DNA from: Clarkia xantiana subsp. parviflora
Taxonomy: Eukaryota > Streptophyta > Magnoliopsida > Myrtales > Onagraceae
Length of the DNA: 64,000 bases
Assembly (NCBI GenBank): GCA_036873135.1
Contig: JAPTYO010000009.1
Location: forward strand, 21,783,756-21,847,755
Direction: 5' to 3'
Part shown: positions 9,950 to 20,734 of the stretch, in pieces
How the letters are laid out: each line of letters starts with the position of its first letter
Position numbering within the stretch: position 1 is the first letter of the stretch
Translations under genes and position numbers: made by a program
The notes under the pieces: generated by a model
The model's database searches: none
Told to the model about the DNA's origin: nothing
What the model saw: the letters and a program-made list of their open reading frames with translations, nothing else

Positions 9950-10385
9950 AGTGATCAAGGAATTCATCTCGGAAATAAAACCCCGAGACCAAGAGGTCGT
10001 CCAAGGAAAGTTGTAGGTCAGGGTTTAAGCACTGCTCTTGTTCCCAATGGAAGTGATGCTATGATAAGAGGCATTATTCCGAGTGAGAGAAACGTTCAGA
10101 CTCAAGATGGGATTAACAAGCCTAGACGAAAGTCAAAGGCATAGAACCCATCGAGTAGGGTGATAACCTTACTCTAACAAATGTTGGCGAGAATTGGAAA
10201 GACCCCAAGTGGAGAAATGGAGGAAAACAATAAAAGAGAGAGATCGCCTAAATGAAAGCCATAATAGTCTGTAGTTGATTTACCTGCTAACCACAGGGGC
10301 ACAAGGATAAGGTGAGTCTTGAAAGAAAGCTCACCACTGATTGAAAAGGTCGGGCGCTACAAAACCCGACTTGTTGCGAAAGGAC
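9950..10385 (+). pseudogene. Integrase-RT linker and RT start of copia 1
   Basis: An open stretch codes IHLGNKTPRPRGRPRKVVG and on to a TAG near 10143. It is the counterpart of 29430-29697 in copia 2. The RPRGRPRK core resembles an AT-hook. The following part matches the start of the RT region (SLVDLPAN...) in decayed form and stops where element B is inserted. Confidence 0.6.
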
Positions 10386-10390
10386 ATACC
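10386..10390 (+). repeat. Target-site duplication of element B, left copy
   Basis: ATACC, repeated at 21816-21820. In copia 2 the uninterrupted site reads ATACCCAAATTCACGG. Confidence 0.9.
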
Positions 10391-10847
10391 TGATGGGTTT
10401 CGATATAGCCGTCAGGCCCATTAACGGCGACTAAACGGCGAAGAAGGCCCACTGGGCCCCAAAGAGGCTTAGAAGACCAATACGAGGGGACCCGACAAGG
10501 TCGGTCCCGACATACGAGCTGAACGCTCCTGATCCTATGCCTTTAAGTAGGCCCTGATGATATGCCTTTAAGTAGGCCCCGATGATATGCCTTTAAGTAG
10601 GCTCCGATATTGAATCCCTGAGAATGCTGGCCCTGTCCCGATGACGAGGGGCCCCGAGCGGTGACCAAAGGAGATAACTCTGGAATCCCCGACATTCGTC
10701 GGGACTTGCCACCAGAGAACGAGGCCGAGAAACACGCCCACTATCAACATAGTGGGGAAGTGGCCTGAAAAGACGGAACGTGGGCTACATGGCCGAGATT
10801 AACGGAACGTGGCAGTTATCTCCCAGGTAACTGAGGTGACCCCTCCC

Positions 10848-10857
10848 CTATATAAAG
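10848..10857 (+). promoter_or_regulatory. TATA box of the element B 5' LTR
   Basis: CTATATAAAG in a C-rich context. The 3' LTR has the matching site TATATAAA at 21613-21620. Confidence 0.7.
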
Positions 10858-10928
10858 GAAGGAGTTACCTCAGGATCATGACGTTGAACATACATACTGA
10901 TACTTGCCAGTTTACATCGAGATACTCA

Positions 10929-10947
10929 TTTAAGCATCGGAGAGGGA
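10929..10947 (+). promoter_or_regulatory. Conserved LTR motif (element B 5' LTR copy)
   Basis: TTTAAGCATCGGAGAGGG, shared with elements A and C and, with changes, D. It is repeated at 21693-21710 in the 3' LTR. The C-rich hairpin seen downstream in A and C is not obvious here. Confidence 0.5.
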
Positions 10948-11051
10948 TTCTGGGTCACCGCCCGGTCTATCTCCTTCTTGTAGGATTACTTGGAGCGAAG
11001 GAGTTCAGACTTCCGTCAAGAACGTACCGGAGTTCCAACCGTGATCCAACA

Positions 11052-11072
11052 TTGGCGCCGTCTGTGGGAACG
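11052..11072 (+). promoter_or_regulatory. Primer-binding site of element B
   Basis: TTGGCGCCGTCTGTGGGAAC directly follows the LTR end. The same site, on the minus strand, flanks the 5' LTR of element D at 48419-48437. The tRNA that pairs with it was not determined here. Confidence 0.8.
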
Positions 11073-11087
11073 AAGCAAAAAGAAAAA

Positions 11088-12730
11088 ATGGCTTCTACCC
11101 GTTCGATGGCTGGCAAGCAAAAGAAGAGACAAGGACAATCTGGTGGTTCTCGCCACCCTGCCGGGACTCTGAATTCAGGACCGCCGGAGCGCACTGTTGA
11201 TCGGAATGATCATCCCCCTGCTGTTTCCCAAACAAGGGGGCATCATGATGATCGTGAAAATTCCATTCGAAACTCATCGGAGAGCCGGGAAGAGATCCCA
11301 AGGAGGGACCAGGATGCACCTGCAAATCCGAACTTGGCAAAGGCTGTGATGGATGCCATGCCGGTATTTTTGGAAGCTATTGAGGCTCTCTTGGTCGAAG
11401 GGAGGCCGCCAAGAAGAAGGATGAGGAATTGCCTCCGCCTCCGCCGATGGAGAATCGAGACGGGCAGGAGGCCCAACCCGCGTACCAGGACAAGAGCAAG
11501 GAACCTGCCCTAGCGGAGCAGTTCGTGGTCGATGGTCCTGGGCCTGTGCAGCATAGGACCATTCCTCTCAATGGCCCTATCACCCCTGATCAAGTGGTGA
11601 AGATCGTGAATATTTGTATGGGGGACCAGAAGAAGATGATGTCGGAGCTGAGGGATCGATCCACTCATCCCTTTGTTCCCCGATTGGTGAACACCACTGC
11701 CCCACCAGGACTGGGCATCCCGACAATCAAGGAGTATGATGGCGAGGGAGATCCAGTTCGCCATGTCCAGAAGCACGTCATGGCTTGTCTAGGCAGAGCC
11801 CCTAATGATGATATAGTGTGCGTTTTGTTCCCAGGTACACTTGGTGAGAGGGCCCTGACGTGGTTCTTCAGCCTTCCCCCAGGATGCATCTCCAGCTGGA
11901 CCCAGATGCATGATCGCTACATCCAGCAATACCAGGGCCGTCGGCGTCTCCTGAAAAGCGCAAGGTCCCTGGCTGAGGTGGTATAGAGGCCCGACGAATC
12001 TCTAGCGCATTACTACCAGAGGTACACTGCCAGCGTGGCCGAGATTGATAAGGAAATGTCGGAGGGAGAGACCATCCGCACCTTCATTCGGAACCTGACT
12101 GCACCGTATGGTTCCGACCTGATGCACAGCGTGGCTGAGAAGGCTGTGTGGAACATGGAAGCGCTGCAGAAGAGGGTGAAGCTGCAAATCGACGTACAGG
12201 AGTCGAAGATAGCTGCCGGAGATCTTGACCCTCCGAAATCAAACAAGGGGAAACAGTCGTCTAAACCCTCGGACGATCGCAGGAAGAAAGATAAACCCGA
12301 GAGCAGTCGGGGTCGAGGCCGTCCCGATCGGAGGGAAGACAAGCGTTCGTCGAAGTCGGACAGACGGGAGGACCACTACACCCCTCTCATTTGTTCCATG
12401 GGTGCTGTGTTAGCGGTGATGGACCGACAGGGTATCGCCAGGTATCCCCCGAAAAAAGATGGAGAGTCCATGGGATCCCGCACTGATCGTTATTGTCGCT
12501 TTCACCGTGCCAACAGTCACGAAACTAACCATTGTCGGGAGTTGAAGAAAGAGATTGAGAAGCTGATCCAGAAGGGGAAGCTCAAGGAATTTGTGGCTGG
12601 ACAACGGGGCCGATCTCGTTCCCGGTCCCGATCGCGGTCCCGTTCCCGATCCCATGGTCGATCCCCGAAGGAAGATAAGCCTGAGTCTTCCAATGCCCGC
12701 AAGGAGAAGCGGGGAACTATTAATGTGATT
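11088..12730 (+). pseudogene. Gag of element B
   Basis: Gag would form the particle and bind the RNA. The start ATG at 11088 lies 16 bp after the PBS. The first part reads for about 100 codons, then a one-base frameshift near 11403 moves the frame to KKDEELPPPPPMENRDG. The retrotransposon gag domain follows (TIKEYDGEGDPVRHVQKHV, ALTWFFSLPPG). A TAG stop lies at 11984-11986. Further on are a basic region, a CX2HX4HX4C knuckle (CRFHRANSHETNHC, about 12494-12535), a run of RS dipeptides (about 12610-12655) and the VIHGGLAAGG link into protease. Otherwise intact. Confidence 0.85.
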
Positions 12731-13531
12731 CACGGAGGACTTGCTGCAGGAGGAGATACTACGGCAGCTTGGGAGGTCTATGCTTCTCGGATTCCCATTG
12801 CTGTGGTGCTGTGCAAGAGGGCCCGAAATTGGACTCCGAAAGAAGTAATGGTGATTCCCTTCTCAGCGAAGGACCTGATAGGTGTGGAGACCCCGCACGA
12901 TGATGCTCTGGTCGTGACCCTGAACGTGGATGAGTACGAGATGAAGCGGATTCTGATTGATGGAGGGAGTTCCTCCGATATTTTGTTCATGGACGCACTG
13001 CAGGCCATGGGGAAAACCAAGAAGGACTTGAAGCCTGCTGACTTCCCGATGGTCGGATTTTCTGGCTCTACCTCTTACCCGGTCGGGATGATTACCTTAC
13101 CGGTCGAGTTCAGAAGTGGTTGGAAGTCGGAGAAGAGGAACGTAGAGTTCGTGGTGGTCGAGTCTGCGGGGACCTACAACGCCATTATCGGGAGGACTAC
13201 CATCAACCCGTTGGGGGCAATTGCCTCAACTGTCCACCAGAAACTGAAGTTCTCGACTAACCACGGAATCGGGGAGGTCCAGGGCGATCAGATAGCTTCC
13301 AGGAGGTGCTATGTCAATGCCACCCGAAGGAGGAATCGGGAGGCTATGACTGTTTTCCAGACTGACGCTGATCCCCGAGAGGAGTTTGGGCGTCCCGCCC
13401 CGATGGAAGAATTGAAGGAGGTCGAGATTGATGGACCTCAGAGCAAGGTGAAAATTGGGTCCGCTCTGACTGAGGAGACGACCCGAGAATTGATTAATCT
13501 GTTGAAGGAATTCAATGAGCTGTTTGCCTAG
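12731..13531 (+). pseudogene. Protease region of element B
   Basis: In frame with gag. It contains ALVVTLNVDEYEMKRILIDGGSSSDILF, shown here only as its key part DGGSS with the active-site Asp near 12958, and the typical downstream TYNAIIGRTTINPLGAI segment. The frame ends with TAG at 13529-13531, in the conserved LFA-W-SPSDMPGI stretch where Trp (TGG) is normal, so a single base change explains the stop. Confidence 0.8.
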
Positions 13532-14510
13532 TCCCCGAGCGACATGCCAGGAATCAGCCCCGATGTAATTACTCACGAGCTGAAGATTGATCCCGCGATC
13601 AAGCCGATCACACAGAGAAGGCGCCCGATGGGTGCCGACAAAAAGATTGCGATCCAGCAAGAGGTGGGCAGGTTTCTCGATGCTGGATTCATTAAGGAGC
13701 TCCGATTCCAGACCTGGGTCGCCAACCCAGTCATGGTGAAGAAGAGCAATGGCAAGTGGCGGATGTGTGTCGATTTCCGCGACCTGAATAAAGCATGCCC
13801 GAAGGATTGCTATCCGCTCCCGAGGATCGACCAGCTGGTGGATGCTACATCGGGACATGAGTTGCTGAGCTTTATGGATGCATACTCTGGCTACAACCAG
13901 ATCAAGATGTCCAAGGAGGATGCCCCTCACACTGCCTTTTATGCTGATAGTGACATCTATCATTATGATGTTATGCCCTTTGGACTGATCAATGCAGGTG
14001 CAACTTACCAGAGGATGGTGAATAAGCTGTTCGGGGACATGTTGGGGAAAAAAATGGAGGCATATGTGGACGACATGCTAGTGAAGTCCCGACAGGCCGA
14101 GGATCATCTTCACAACTTAGCCACAGCGTTCGAGCGAATGAGGCTTCATCAAGTTCGCTTGAACCCGACCAAATGCGCCTTCGGAGTGCACTCAGGGAAG
14201 TTTCTAGGCTTCATGGTGAGCCAGAGGGGAATCGAGGTGAACCTTGAGAAGTTGAACGCGATCGAAGAGATGAAGTCCCCGACGAACCATCGGGAGGTGC
14301 AGGTTCTGAATGGCCGGTTAGCCGCGATGAATCGCTTTCTGTCCAAGGCAAGCGACCGATCCATGCCATTTTTTGAAGTGTTGAGGGCCAATAAGAAGTT
14401 TGAGTGGACTTCCAAGTGCGAAGAGGCGTTCCAGGCACTCAAGCAGCATCTACGTTCCCTCCCGCCATTGGCGAGCCCATCCCAGGCGAGCCACTCTATC
14501 TGTATTTAGC
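13532..14510 (+). pseudogene. Reverse transcriptase of element B
   Basis: Continues in the same frame after the 13529 stop. Motifs in order: KWRMCVDFRDLNKACPKD, PLPRIDQLVDATSGHELLSF, AFYADSDIYHYDVMPFGLIN, YVDD at 14062-14073 (catalytic Asp pair present) and GFMVSQRGIEVN. All RT core motifs appear intact. A frameshift near 14480 shifts the following RNase H to another frame. Confidence 0.85.
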
Positions 14511-14757
14511 TGTTTCTGAATTTGCTGTTAGCTCTGTCTTAGTGAAAATTGTAGAGGGTAGCCAAGTCCCCGTCTATTATGTAAGCAAGGCACTCGCCAA
14601 GTCTGAAATGAATTATCCCGCCGTTGAGAAGTATCTCTATGCGTTGATTGTTACTGCTCGGAAGCTGAGGCCTTACTTCCACGCGCATGAAATTACTGTT
14701 TTGACGAATCAGCCCTTGAAACATTTTTTGAACTGACCTGATGCGTCGGGGAGATTA
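14404..14757 (+). pseudogene. First (gypsy-type) RNase H of element B
   Basis: After the frameshift the frame reads PLYLYLAVSEFAVSSVLVK, PVYYVSKALAKSEMNY and HAHEITVLTNQPLKHFLN. A TGA at 14734-14736 follows. This is the usual gypsy RNase H; in Tat elements it is often degenerate beside a second RNase H. Confidence 0.7.
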
Positions 14758-15310
14758 GTGAAATGGGCAGTCGAGCTTAGTGAGTTCCGCATTCACTTTG
14801 CTCCGAGAACGGCTATTAAGGGCCAGGCGTTGGCGGATTTCATAGCAGAGTCTACAGCCCCCGATCTAGAAGAAGCGGGCCCTGTAGAGGGGGCAACCAC
14901 GGAGGTCCCGATAACAGAGCTGTTAGAACAGCCCGACGCCGAAAATACTTGGGAGATGTACACCGATGGCTCCTCAAATTCAGAAGGATCGAGAGCAGGT
15001 TTCGTACTGATACCACCAGACGGAGGCGAGCCCCTCCGATATGCCCTGGCCTTGACATTTAGGGCTACCAACAATGAAGCTGAATATGAGGATCTCATCA
15101 CTAGCCTAAAGATTGCTAAAGGAACGGGAGTTGGTCACTTAAAGGTGAAGTGTGATGCTAGCCTGATCGTGAACCAAGTCCAGGGGCGGTACGAAGCGAA
15201 GAGCCCGATGATGAGAAAGTATCTTCGCGAGGTGCAAACCCTGAAGGAGAGTTTCAAGAGCTTCGATATTGAAGCGATCCCGAGGGAGGATAATGCGGAA
15301 GCAGATGCCT
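14758..15310 (+). pseudogene. Second (archaeal-type) RNase H of element B
   Basis: Reads VKWAVELSEFRIHF, then WEMYTDGSSNSEGSRAGFVL, TNNEAEYEDLITSLKIAKG, KCDASLIVNQVQGRYEAK and IPREDNAEADALSKFA. The catalytic acidic positions (TDGS, NEAEYE, KCDAS, NAEADAL) are all present and the domain is uninterrupted. Its place between gypsy RNase H and integrase is diagnostic for the Tat lineage. Confidence 0.75.
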
Positions 15311-17209
15311 TGAGCAAGTTCGCCTTGGGGGCACCCCTCGATGAAAGTCGGAAGATTCATTTCTTGGAGAAGGTGATCCTGTCAACCACCGATCAGTCGG
15401 AGGTATGTGCCGTTGAAATCGGAACGGAGGATCCCACTTGGATGTCCCCGATAGCCGCGTATCTGACTACGGGGGTAGTCCCCGATGATGAAGTAGCAGC
15501 CGGCAAAATACGCCGAATCGCACCCAATTATGTGATAGTGGACAATCAGCAGTACAAAAAGGGGTATTTAACTCCTTATCTGAAATGTGTGGCCGAGCCC
15601 GACACAGGTCGGATCCTTAGGGAGGTGCACGAAGGATATTTGGCCTGTCATGAAGGTGCCCGATCCATCGTGAGGAAAGTGTTGAACCTGGGCTATTATT
15701 GGCCCTCGATGAACAAGGAGGCAACGATGCTAGTCTGATCCTGTGACGCTTGCCAAAGATACGCCCCGAATATCGTGGCTCCAGCTGCCGATCTGACGTC
15801 CATCAAAAGTGCTTGGCCCTTCGCGCAATGGGGAATCGACTTGGTGGGACCCCTTCCAGTTGCAAAAGGTCAGTGTCGATATTTAGTCGTGGCTATTGAT
15901 TATTTTTCGGGTTAACAGGTCTTTTAGTCCATGATGTTTTACAACTTTTGGGTTTTGGTCAATGATGTTTTTTTTACCTAGTTTTGGTACCATATGTTTG
16001 CAGATTTTTTCTAGTTTTGGTCTAACCGTTACATTCCATCCATTTTTTGACATGTTCAAGTCACGTGATCCACTCTAAACTTTAAATTTAGTCCCTCTAA
16101 TACTTTCTTAACCTTTTTTTTGTTCAATTTAGTCCCTAAGTTTTAAAATTAACCCCAATTGGACAATACGTCCAATTGAATTTTTGAAACTTCGGGACTA
16201 AATTCAACCAAAAAAAGGTTAGAAAAGTATTAGAGGGACTAAATTGAACAAAATTGAAAGTTTAGGGTGAATCACGTGACTTGTACATGTCAAAAAATGG
16301 ACGGAATGTAACGGTTAGACCAAAACTAGAAAAAATCTGCAAACATGTGGTACCAAAACTAGGTAAAAAAAAACATCATTGACCAAAACCCAAAAGTTGT
16401 CAAACATCATGGACTAAAAGACCTGTTAACCCTTATTTTTCGAAATGGATAGAAGCTAAGGCATTGGCCAAGACAATGGGGAACCATATCCTCAAATTCC
16501 TCCAGACCCATATCATATCCCGATACGGGATCCCCAAGGTGGTGATCAGTGATAATGGCCCTCCGTTTAACGGGGCCCAGTGGAAGGAGTATCTGGAGGA
16601 ACTGAAAATTGAGAATCGGACAGCCTCTGTCCGTCATGCCCAAACTAATGGACAGGTGGAGTCAGCCAACAAGATCGTGATGGATGGCCTGAAGAAGAGG
16701 GTCCACGCCTTGAAGGGCAAATGGCTGGATGAGCTGGAAAATGTGCTTTGGGCTATTAGAACGACACCCAAACGGTCAACCGGGGAGACTCCGTTTGGTC
16801 TCGTCTATGGAACGGAGGCAGTTGCTCCCGTCGAAATAGCTGTGCCATCCCATCGGACGGGGTATTACGAACCCCTGTCGAATGATGAAATGAGGCGTCT
16901 GGACTTGGACTTGGTCGAAGAGAAGAGAAGAGGCGGAGTGCCGAAGAGGTCCAGGCTCGGATGCGCTTGGCAACGGCCCGATATTATAATCGACGAGTCA
17001 AGTCTCGACAGTTCTTTGTCGGGGAACTGGTGTGGCGTCGGAACGAATTTACCCTTTTGGATCGGATCAACAAGATGTCACCAAAATGGGAAGGGCCTTA
17101 TAAGGTCGTGGGGATGCCAGCTCGAAATGCGTATAAGTTGGAAGACCTCGATGGCCATGTGTTGAAACATTCTTTTAGTGGCGAACACTTGAAGAAATGT
17201 CATGTTTGA
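15311..17209 (+). pseudogene. Integrase of element B, interrupted by a MITE
   Basis: The zinc finger shows HEGYLACHEGA and CDACQRYA, with a stop at 15736-15738 between them where Arg would fit. The core has WGIDLVGPLP (first Asp) before the MITE (15909-16432), then SDNGPPF (second Asp) and HAQTNGQVESANK (Glu). The coding sequence resumes after the MITE exactly at KWIEAKAL. A frameshift near 16930 leads into the C-terminal frame (YYNRRVKSRQFFVGELVWRR ... HLKKCHV), which ends at 17209. No chromodomain. Confidence 0.85.
15909..16432. mobile_element. Palindromic MITE in the element B integrase
   Basis: A 524-bp insertion flanked by the 9-bp direct repeat TTATTTTTC (15900-15908 and 16433-16441). 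The ends are GGGTTAACAGG and CCTGTTAACCC, and the two arms are complementary over nearly their whole length (about 240 bp each). It has no coding capacity. The 9-bp duplication and long inverted repeats suggest a Mutator-like family. A related single arm lies at 34179-34390. Confidence 0.85.
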
Positions 17210-17210
17210 T

Positions 17211-17340
17211 ATTAAGTCGCCTTCAGTGGTGCAAGTTGTCTATTAAGTCGCCTTCAGTGGTGCAAGTTATCTATTAAGTCGCCTTCAGTGGTGCAAGTTG
17301 TTTATTAAGTCGCCTTCAGTGGTGCAAGTTGTTTATCGTG
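17211..17340. repeat. Tandem repeat, 31-bp units (element B)
   Basis: Four almost identical units of TTAAGTCGCCTTCAGTGGTG plus CAAGTTGTC, starting directly after the integrase stop. The GCCTTCAGTGGTGC core resembles the GCCTCCAGTGGCGTGC unit of element F (55190-55500). Confidence 0.8.
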
Positions 17341-17372
17341 TTGAGCCATCAATGAATAAAGAGGTTGCTTCC

Positions 17373-17695
17373 GATTAAATCGCCTTAAGTGGTGTAGATA
17401 AGTTGCCTTAAGGGGCACGATTAAATCGCCTTAAGTGGTGTGGAAAAGTTGCCTTAAGGGGCACGATTAAATCGCCTTAAGTGGTGTGGAAAAGTTGCCT
17501 TAAGGGGCACGATTAAATCTCCTTAAGTGGTGTAGATAAGTTGCCTTAAGGGGCACGATTAAATCGCCTTAAGTGGTGTAGATAAGTTGCCTTAAGGGGC
17601 ACGATTAAATCGCCTTAAGTGGTGTGGAAAAGTTGCCTTAAGGGGCACGATTAAATCACCTTAAGTGGTGTGGGTAACATGTCTTAAATGACGCG
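17373..17695. repeat. Tandem repeat, 46-bp units (element B)
   Basis: Seven units beginning GATTAAATCGCCTTAAGTGG at 17373, 17419, 17465, 17511, 17557, 17603 and 17649. Each holds TGCCTTAAGGGGCA, which can form a short TGCC/GGCA hairpin with a TTAAGG loop. Decayed units continue to about 17775. Confidence 0.85.
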
Positions 17696-17854
17696 CCAAA
17701 ATTACTCTAAGTGATATGATCAAATTGCCTTAAGTGGCATAGTTAATTCACCTTAAGTGGTGCAAGGGTAATCAGGACCGAAAAGGATTGATATTATAAA
17801 GATCCAAAATGTTCGCGACAAAAAGGAAATTACAAGGATTCAAAAATAAAGCGA
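17696..17854. other. Decayed repeat units and spacer (element B)
   Basis: Diverged CTTAAGTGGTGYR-type units up to about 17775, then 80 bp with no feature before the stop codon of the antisense ORF. Confidence 0.5.
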
Positions 17855-20734
17855 TTAAGCTTGATCCTTGGCAGCGTCGAGGGGAGCAGGGTCCACGAGA
17901 TCTGTGGCAGAAATCTCCGTGACCGGAGGATCAGATCCTGGAAGATCGGCCGCGGGAGGATCAGACTCTGAAGGATTAGCCGCGGGAGGGTCGATCATCG
18001 AGGGCTCTGTCGTCGGGATGTCTGCACTTGGAGGCTCCACCATGCCTTCAGCACCCACAGTCCCCTCGGGGGCGTTGCCCCCATCACTCTCCTCAGAAAG
18101 GCTGAAATACCTCTCCGCGAAGGGGGCGAGAGTTTGAGACTTGGTGAAGTCGATGGCACCACCATACTCCAGATGGAGCTCCTCGACAGCATTAAGCAGG
18201 GTGTTTTCCACCTCCGTCGTACATAACTTCACCGCGTTCGCTTAGAAGGCTTCGGAGCCCCGATAATCCTCCCGACCTTTGGCTTCAGCTTCAGCCAGCT
18301 TGGCAGGGAACTCAGTAACCTCCCGCTCCAGCTGTCGGGATCGGTTGGCGAGGAGGACTTTCTCAGCCTCCAGCCCCGCCTGGGCATCCTCTAGAGCCTT
18401 CTTCTCGAGGACATGCCTGTCCCGATCCTCCGCGCGCCCCTGCTTCTCTTCCTGGAGCCTTTGGCGCTCCTGCTTCAGCAACCTCTCGAAATCGTGGACC
18501 TGTCTCAAGAGGTCCCGAGTCTTCTGGTTAAGGAGGGCCTACTCCTTAACCAACTTCCCCTTTGACGACTCGGAGGCAGCCAGATCCTCCTCGAGTTTGG
18601 CCAGGACCTCGGGGGCCGCCTTGGCCCGCTCCTCCTTCAGGGCCTCCTCCAAGGCCAGGATATACCCAAAGCAGCGGTGCTGGTCCGCCATTTCCTGTAG
18701 AAAAGAAGGGAGGTTAGTACATGAGAGTATTTTACATTATATACTAAGTGTGAAAGCAGGAAGATTTATCTCCACACGACGAACGGCCATATTGCGAAGG
18801 TCCCCGTGGATGTCCTCTGGGGCCAAGGAGAGCGAAAGCTTCATAGATGGGGGAACTGAGCCTGCCAGCAGGTGCAGACCCAGTTCCGAGGACACATCAT
18901 CCCGACACAGCGGGACCCCCCGCAACGACTCGATCGGAGTCCAAGAAGCCGCCGCCTGGTCGGGAGAGTAAAGTTGGTAGAAGCTTCCGTCCAAGGGAAG
19001 AGGGGGAACGACCCCTTGGGTAGCGGAGGTGCGGACCCCCGAGCCGCCATAAGAACCCACCGGCTCCTCAGGAGTCAGGCTCAAGACCGGCGAAGGCTGC
19101 TGCGCCGGAGAAGATGGAGGCAGCCCTTCGGGAGTCGGCTTCAGCGGGGTCTGCCCCGCCCCCCGACGACGAACCAAGGGCTGGCCTTCGCTTGCCTCCT
19201 CAGAAGAATGGGAGACGCCCAGGTCCACCACCCGACGGAACTGGCCGTCCGTTGGGGCGTCTTCGGTCCCCGATCTTATCGGGGCAGGAAGAGACATGAG
19301 GGGCTCTCCGACCCGGGCGTCGGAGGGTGGCGTCCCCGCAGAAGCTCCAGCTCCCGATCGACCTGCAGCTGGAGGACGAGAAGCTTCAGAAAGAAAATCA
19401 GGAAGTTGATCGGGATCCTTACACCAGATGACGCGACGGGAGAGGTACTGGTTCTTCCTGTAATAATTGTAGTAACCCGCTTTGAGAATGCGGGGAGTTT
19501 CCCCTTGCAGGATGCGTTTGATCCCTTCGACCCGGGCTCCCTTATCGGAGGGGATTAACTCCTTGGGAATACGCCTCCTGTATAATCGAATTGCTAAGCG
19601 GAGCTATTTACCTTCCTCGGGAGTTTTGGCGTTGAAGATCTGATCCATCTTCTCCACCCGAGCCCGCTTGATCTGCTCCGAAGTCGGAGGTGCCGATGAG
19701 GAGGTCCCCCTCTTCGAAGACTTCCTCTTCCTCGCGGGGCGTGGGACAGCATCAGTCTCCGCCTGCTTAAGCATGAGATTGGTCAGCAGTGATACCTTCT
19801 TAGCTGCAAGGATGAAAACGAAAGTACAGATAGAATATTACCCAAGGAACGAGGTTAGAAGGGCCGTCGAAGAGTTGACCCCGGAGACGATATCAAGGAG
19901 TCGGATCCCGGTCAGAACCAGGTCTCGCTCCCCAATGGAGTTGGCGTCGAGGGGAGTGAAAGAGTCCCCCCAACGATAAAGCTGGATGTAGTGGAGAATC
20001 TGGAAATCCTCATCGGAGTAAGTTTGGAAAGCGGGGGCAGGGTCCGCTTCGACCTCCCATCGGGGCCACGGAATGGAGCTGTTGCGGATGAAGAAATAAT
20101 TCCTCTTCCATCCACTGTTGTCGGGCCCCGAGTCAGTGATGAGCCCCCGACCCTTGGCGACCTTCCAGGTGTCACCATTCCAGCTGTACCGAGAGAGCTG
20201 CGCCTTGCTCCATTTAGGCATCCGTGGGTAGAAGGCGCAGACCCCGACGTCATTGCACTTCAGCCCGTAGAAGGTCCGGAAGAGTCGGAGGCTATAGGGC
20301 CATTGTTGGCGGAAGCAAAGGACGCGGAAGGCATTCCACACGCGGATGGCGTGAGGGGAAAAAGTAGTCGGATGTGTTTTGTAATATGTACACATCTCGA
20401 CTATGTCCCCACAGAAGGGGAGTCGGATTCCTGCCGATATTTGCCCGGTGGAGACAAATACCTCCCCTTCCCGGGGACGGGTAACCACAGGGTCACCCGG
20501 GACGCGAGACCAAGGAAAAGGGAAGCGAGGCTCCCAGGTGGAAGTAATGCACCCCTCCCGGAGAGCTGCATCATAGGCGGTGTCTGAAATCTCATTACAA
20601 GCGTAATCGAACTTCAAGGGTTTCCTCCCCCCGGAACTTGATTCCGCAAAAGTCTGGGTAAGTTAATGGAGATAAAAGGAAAAACTATGCTAACAAGTTT
20701 CTCCGGAATCGAAAGAGGAAATCTTACCAGACAT
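17855..20734 (-). CDS. Antisense ORF of element B (gypsy-type transposon domain plus coiled-coil), broken
   Basis: A multi-exon gene on the strand opposite pol. Candidate first exon 20734-20728 (ATG TCT G) is followed by a GTAAGA donor; the 74-bp intron (20654-20727) ends TTACCCAG, but the phase does not fit without an indel, possibly at a G6 run. The main exon (to 19838) has RLPFCGDIVEMCTYY and HAIRVWNAFRV, the PF04195-like domain. Next come a basic RPARKRKSSKR stretch (about 19720-19745; NLS-like), a Pro/Ser-rich part and a long Glu/Lys/Arg coiled-coil (18700-18242). The tail is rich in D-P-P-A repeats. In-frame TAGs occur near 18541 and 18243. Function unknown; known as an accessory ORF in Tat-lineage elements. 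Confidence 0.65.

Larger units (their letters stand above)
10391..11051 (+). repeat. 5' LTR of element B
   Basis: It starts TGATGGGTTTCG and ends GATCCAACA. It contains three copies of a 24-bp unit (ATGCCTTTAAGTAGGCCCYG, about 10532-10604), a TATA box at 10848-10857 and the TTTAAGCATCGGAGAGGG motif at 10929-10947. It differs from the 3' LTR mainly by one missing 24-bp unit plus scattered substitutions. Confidence 0.9.
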
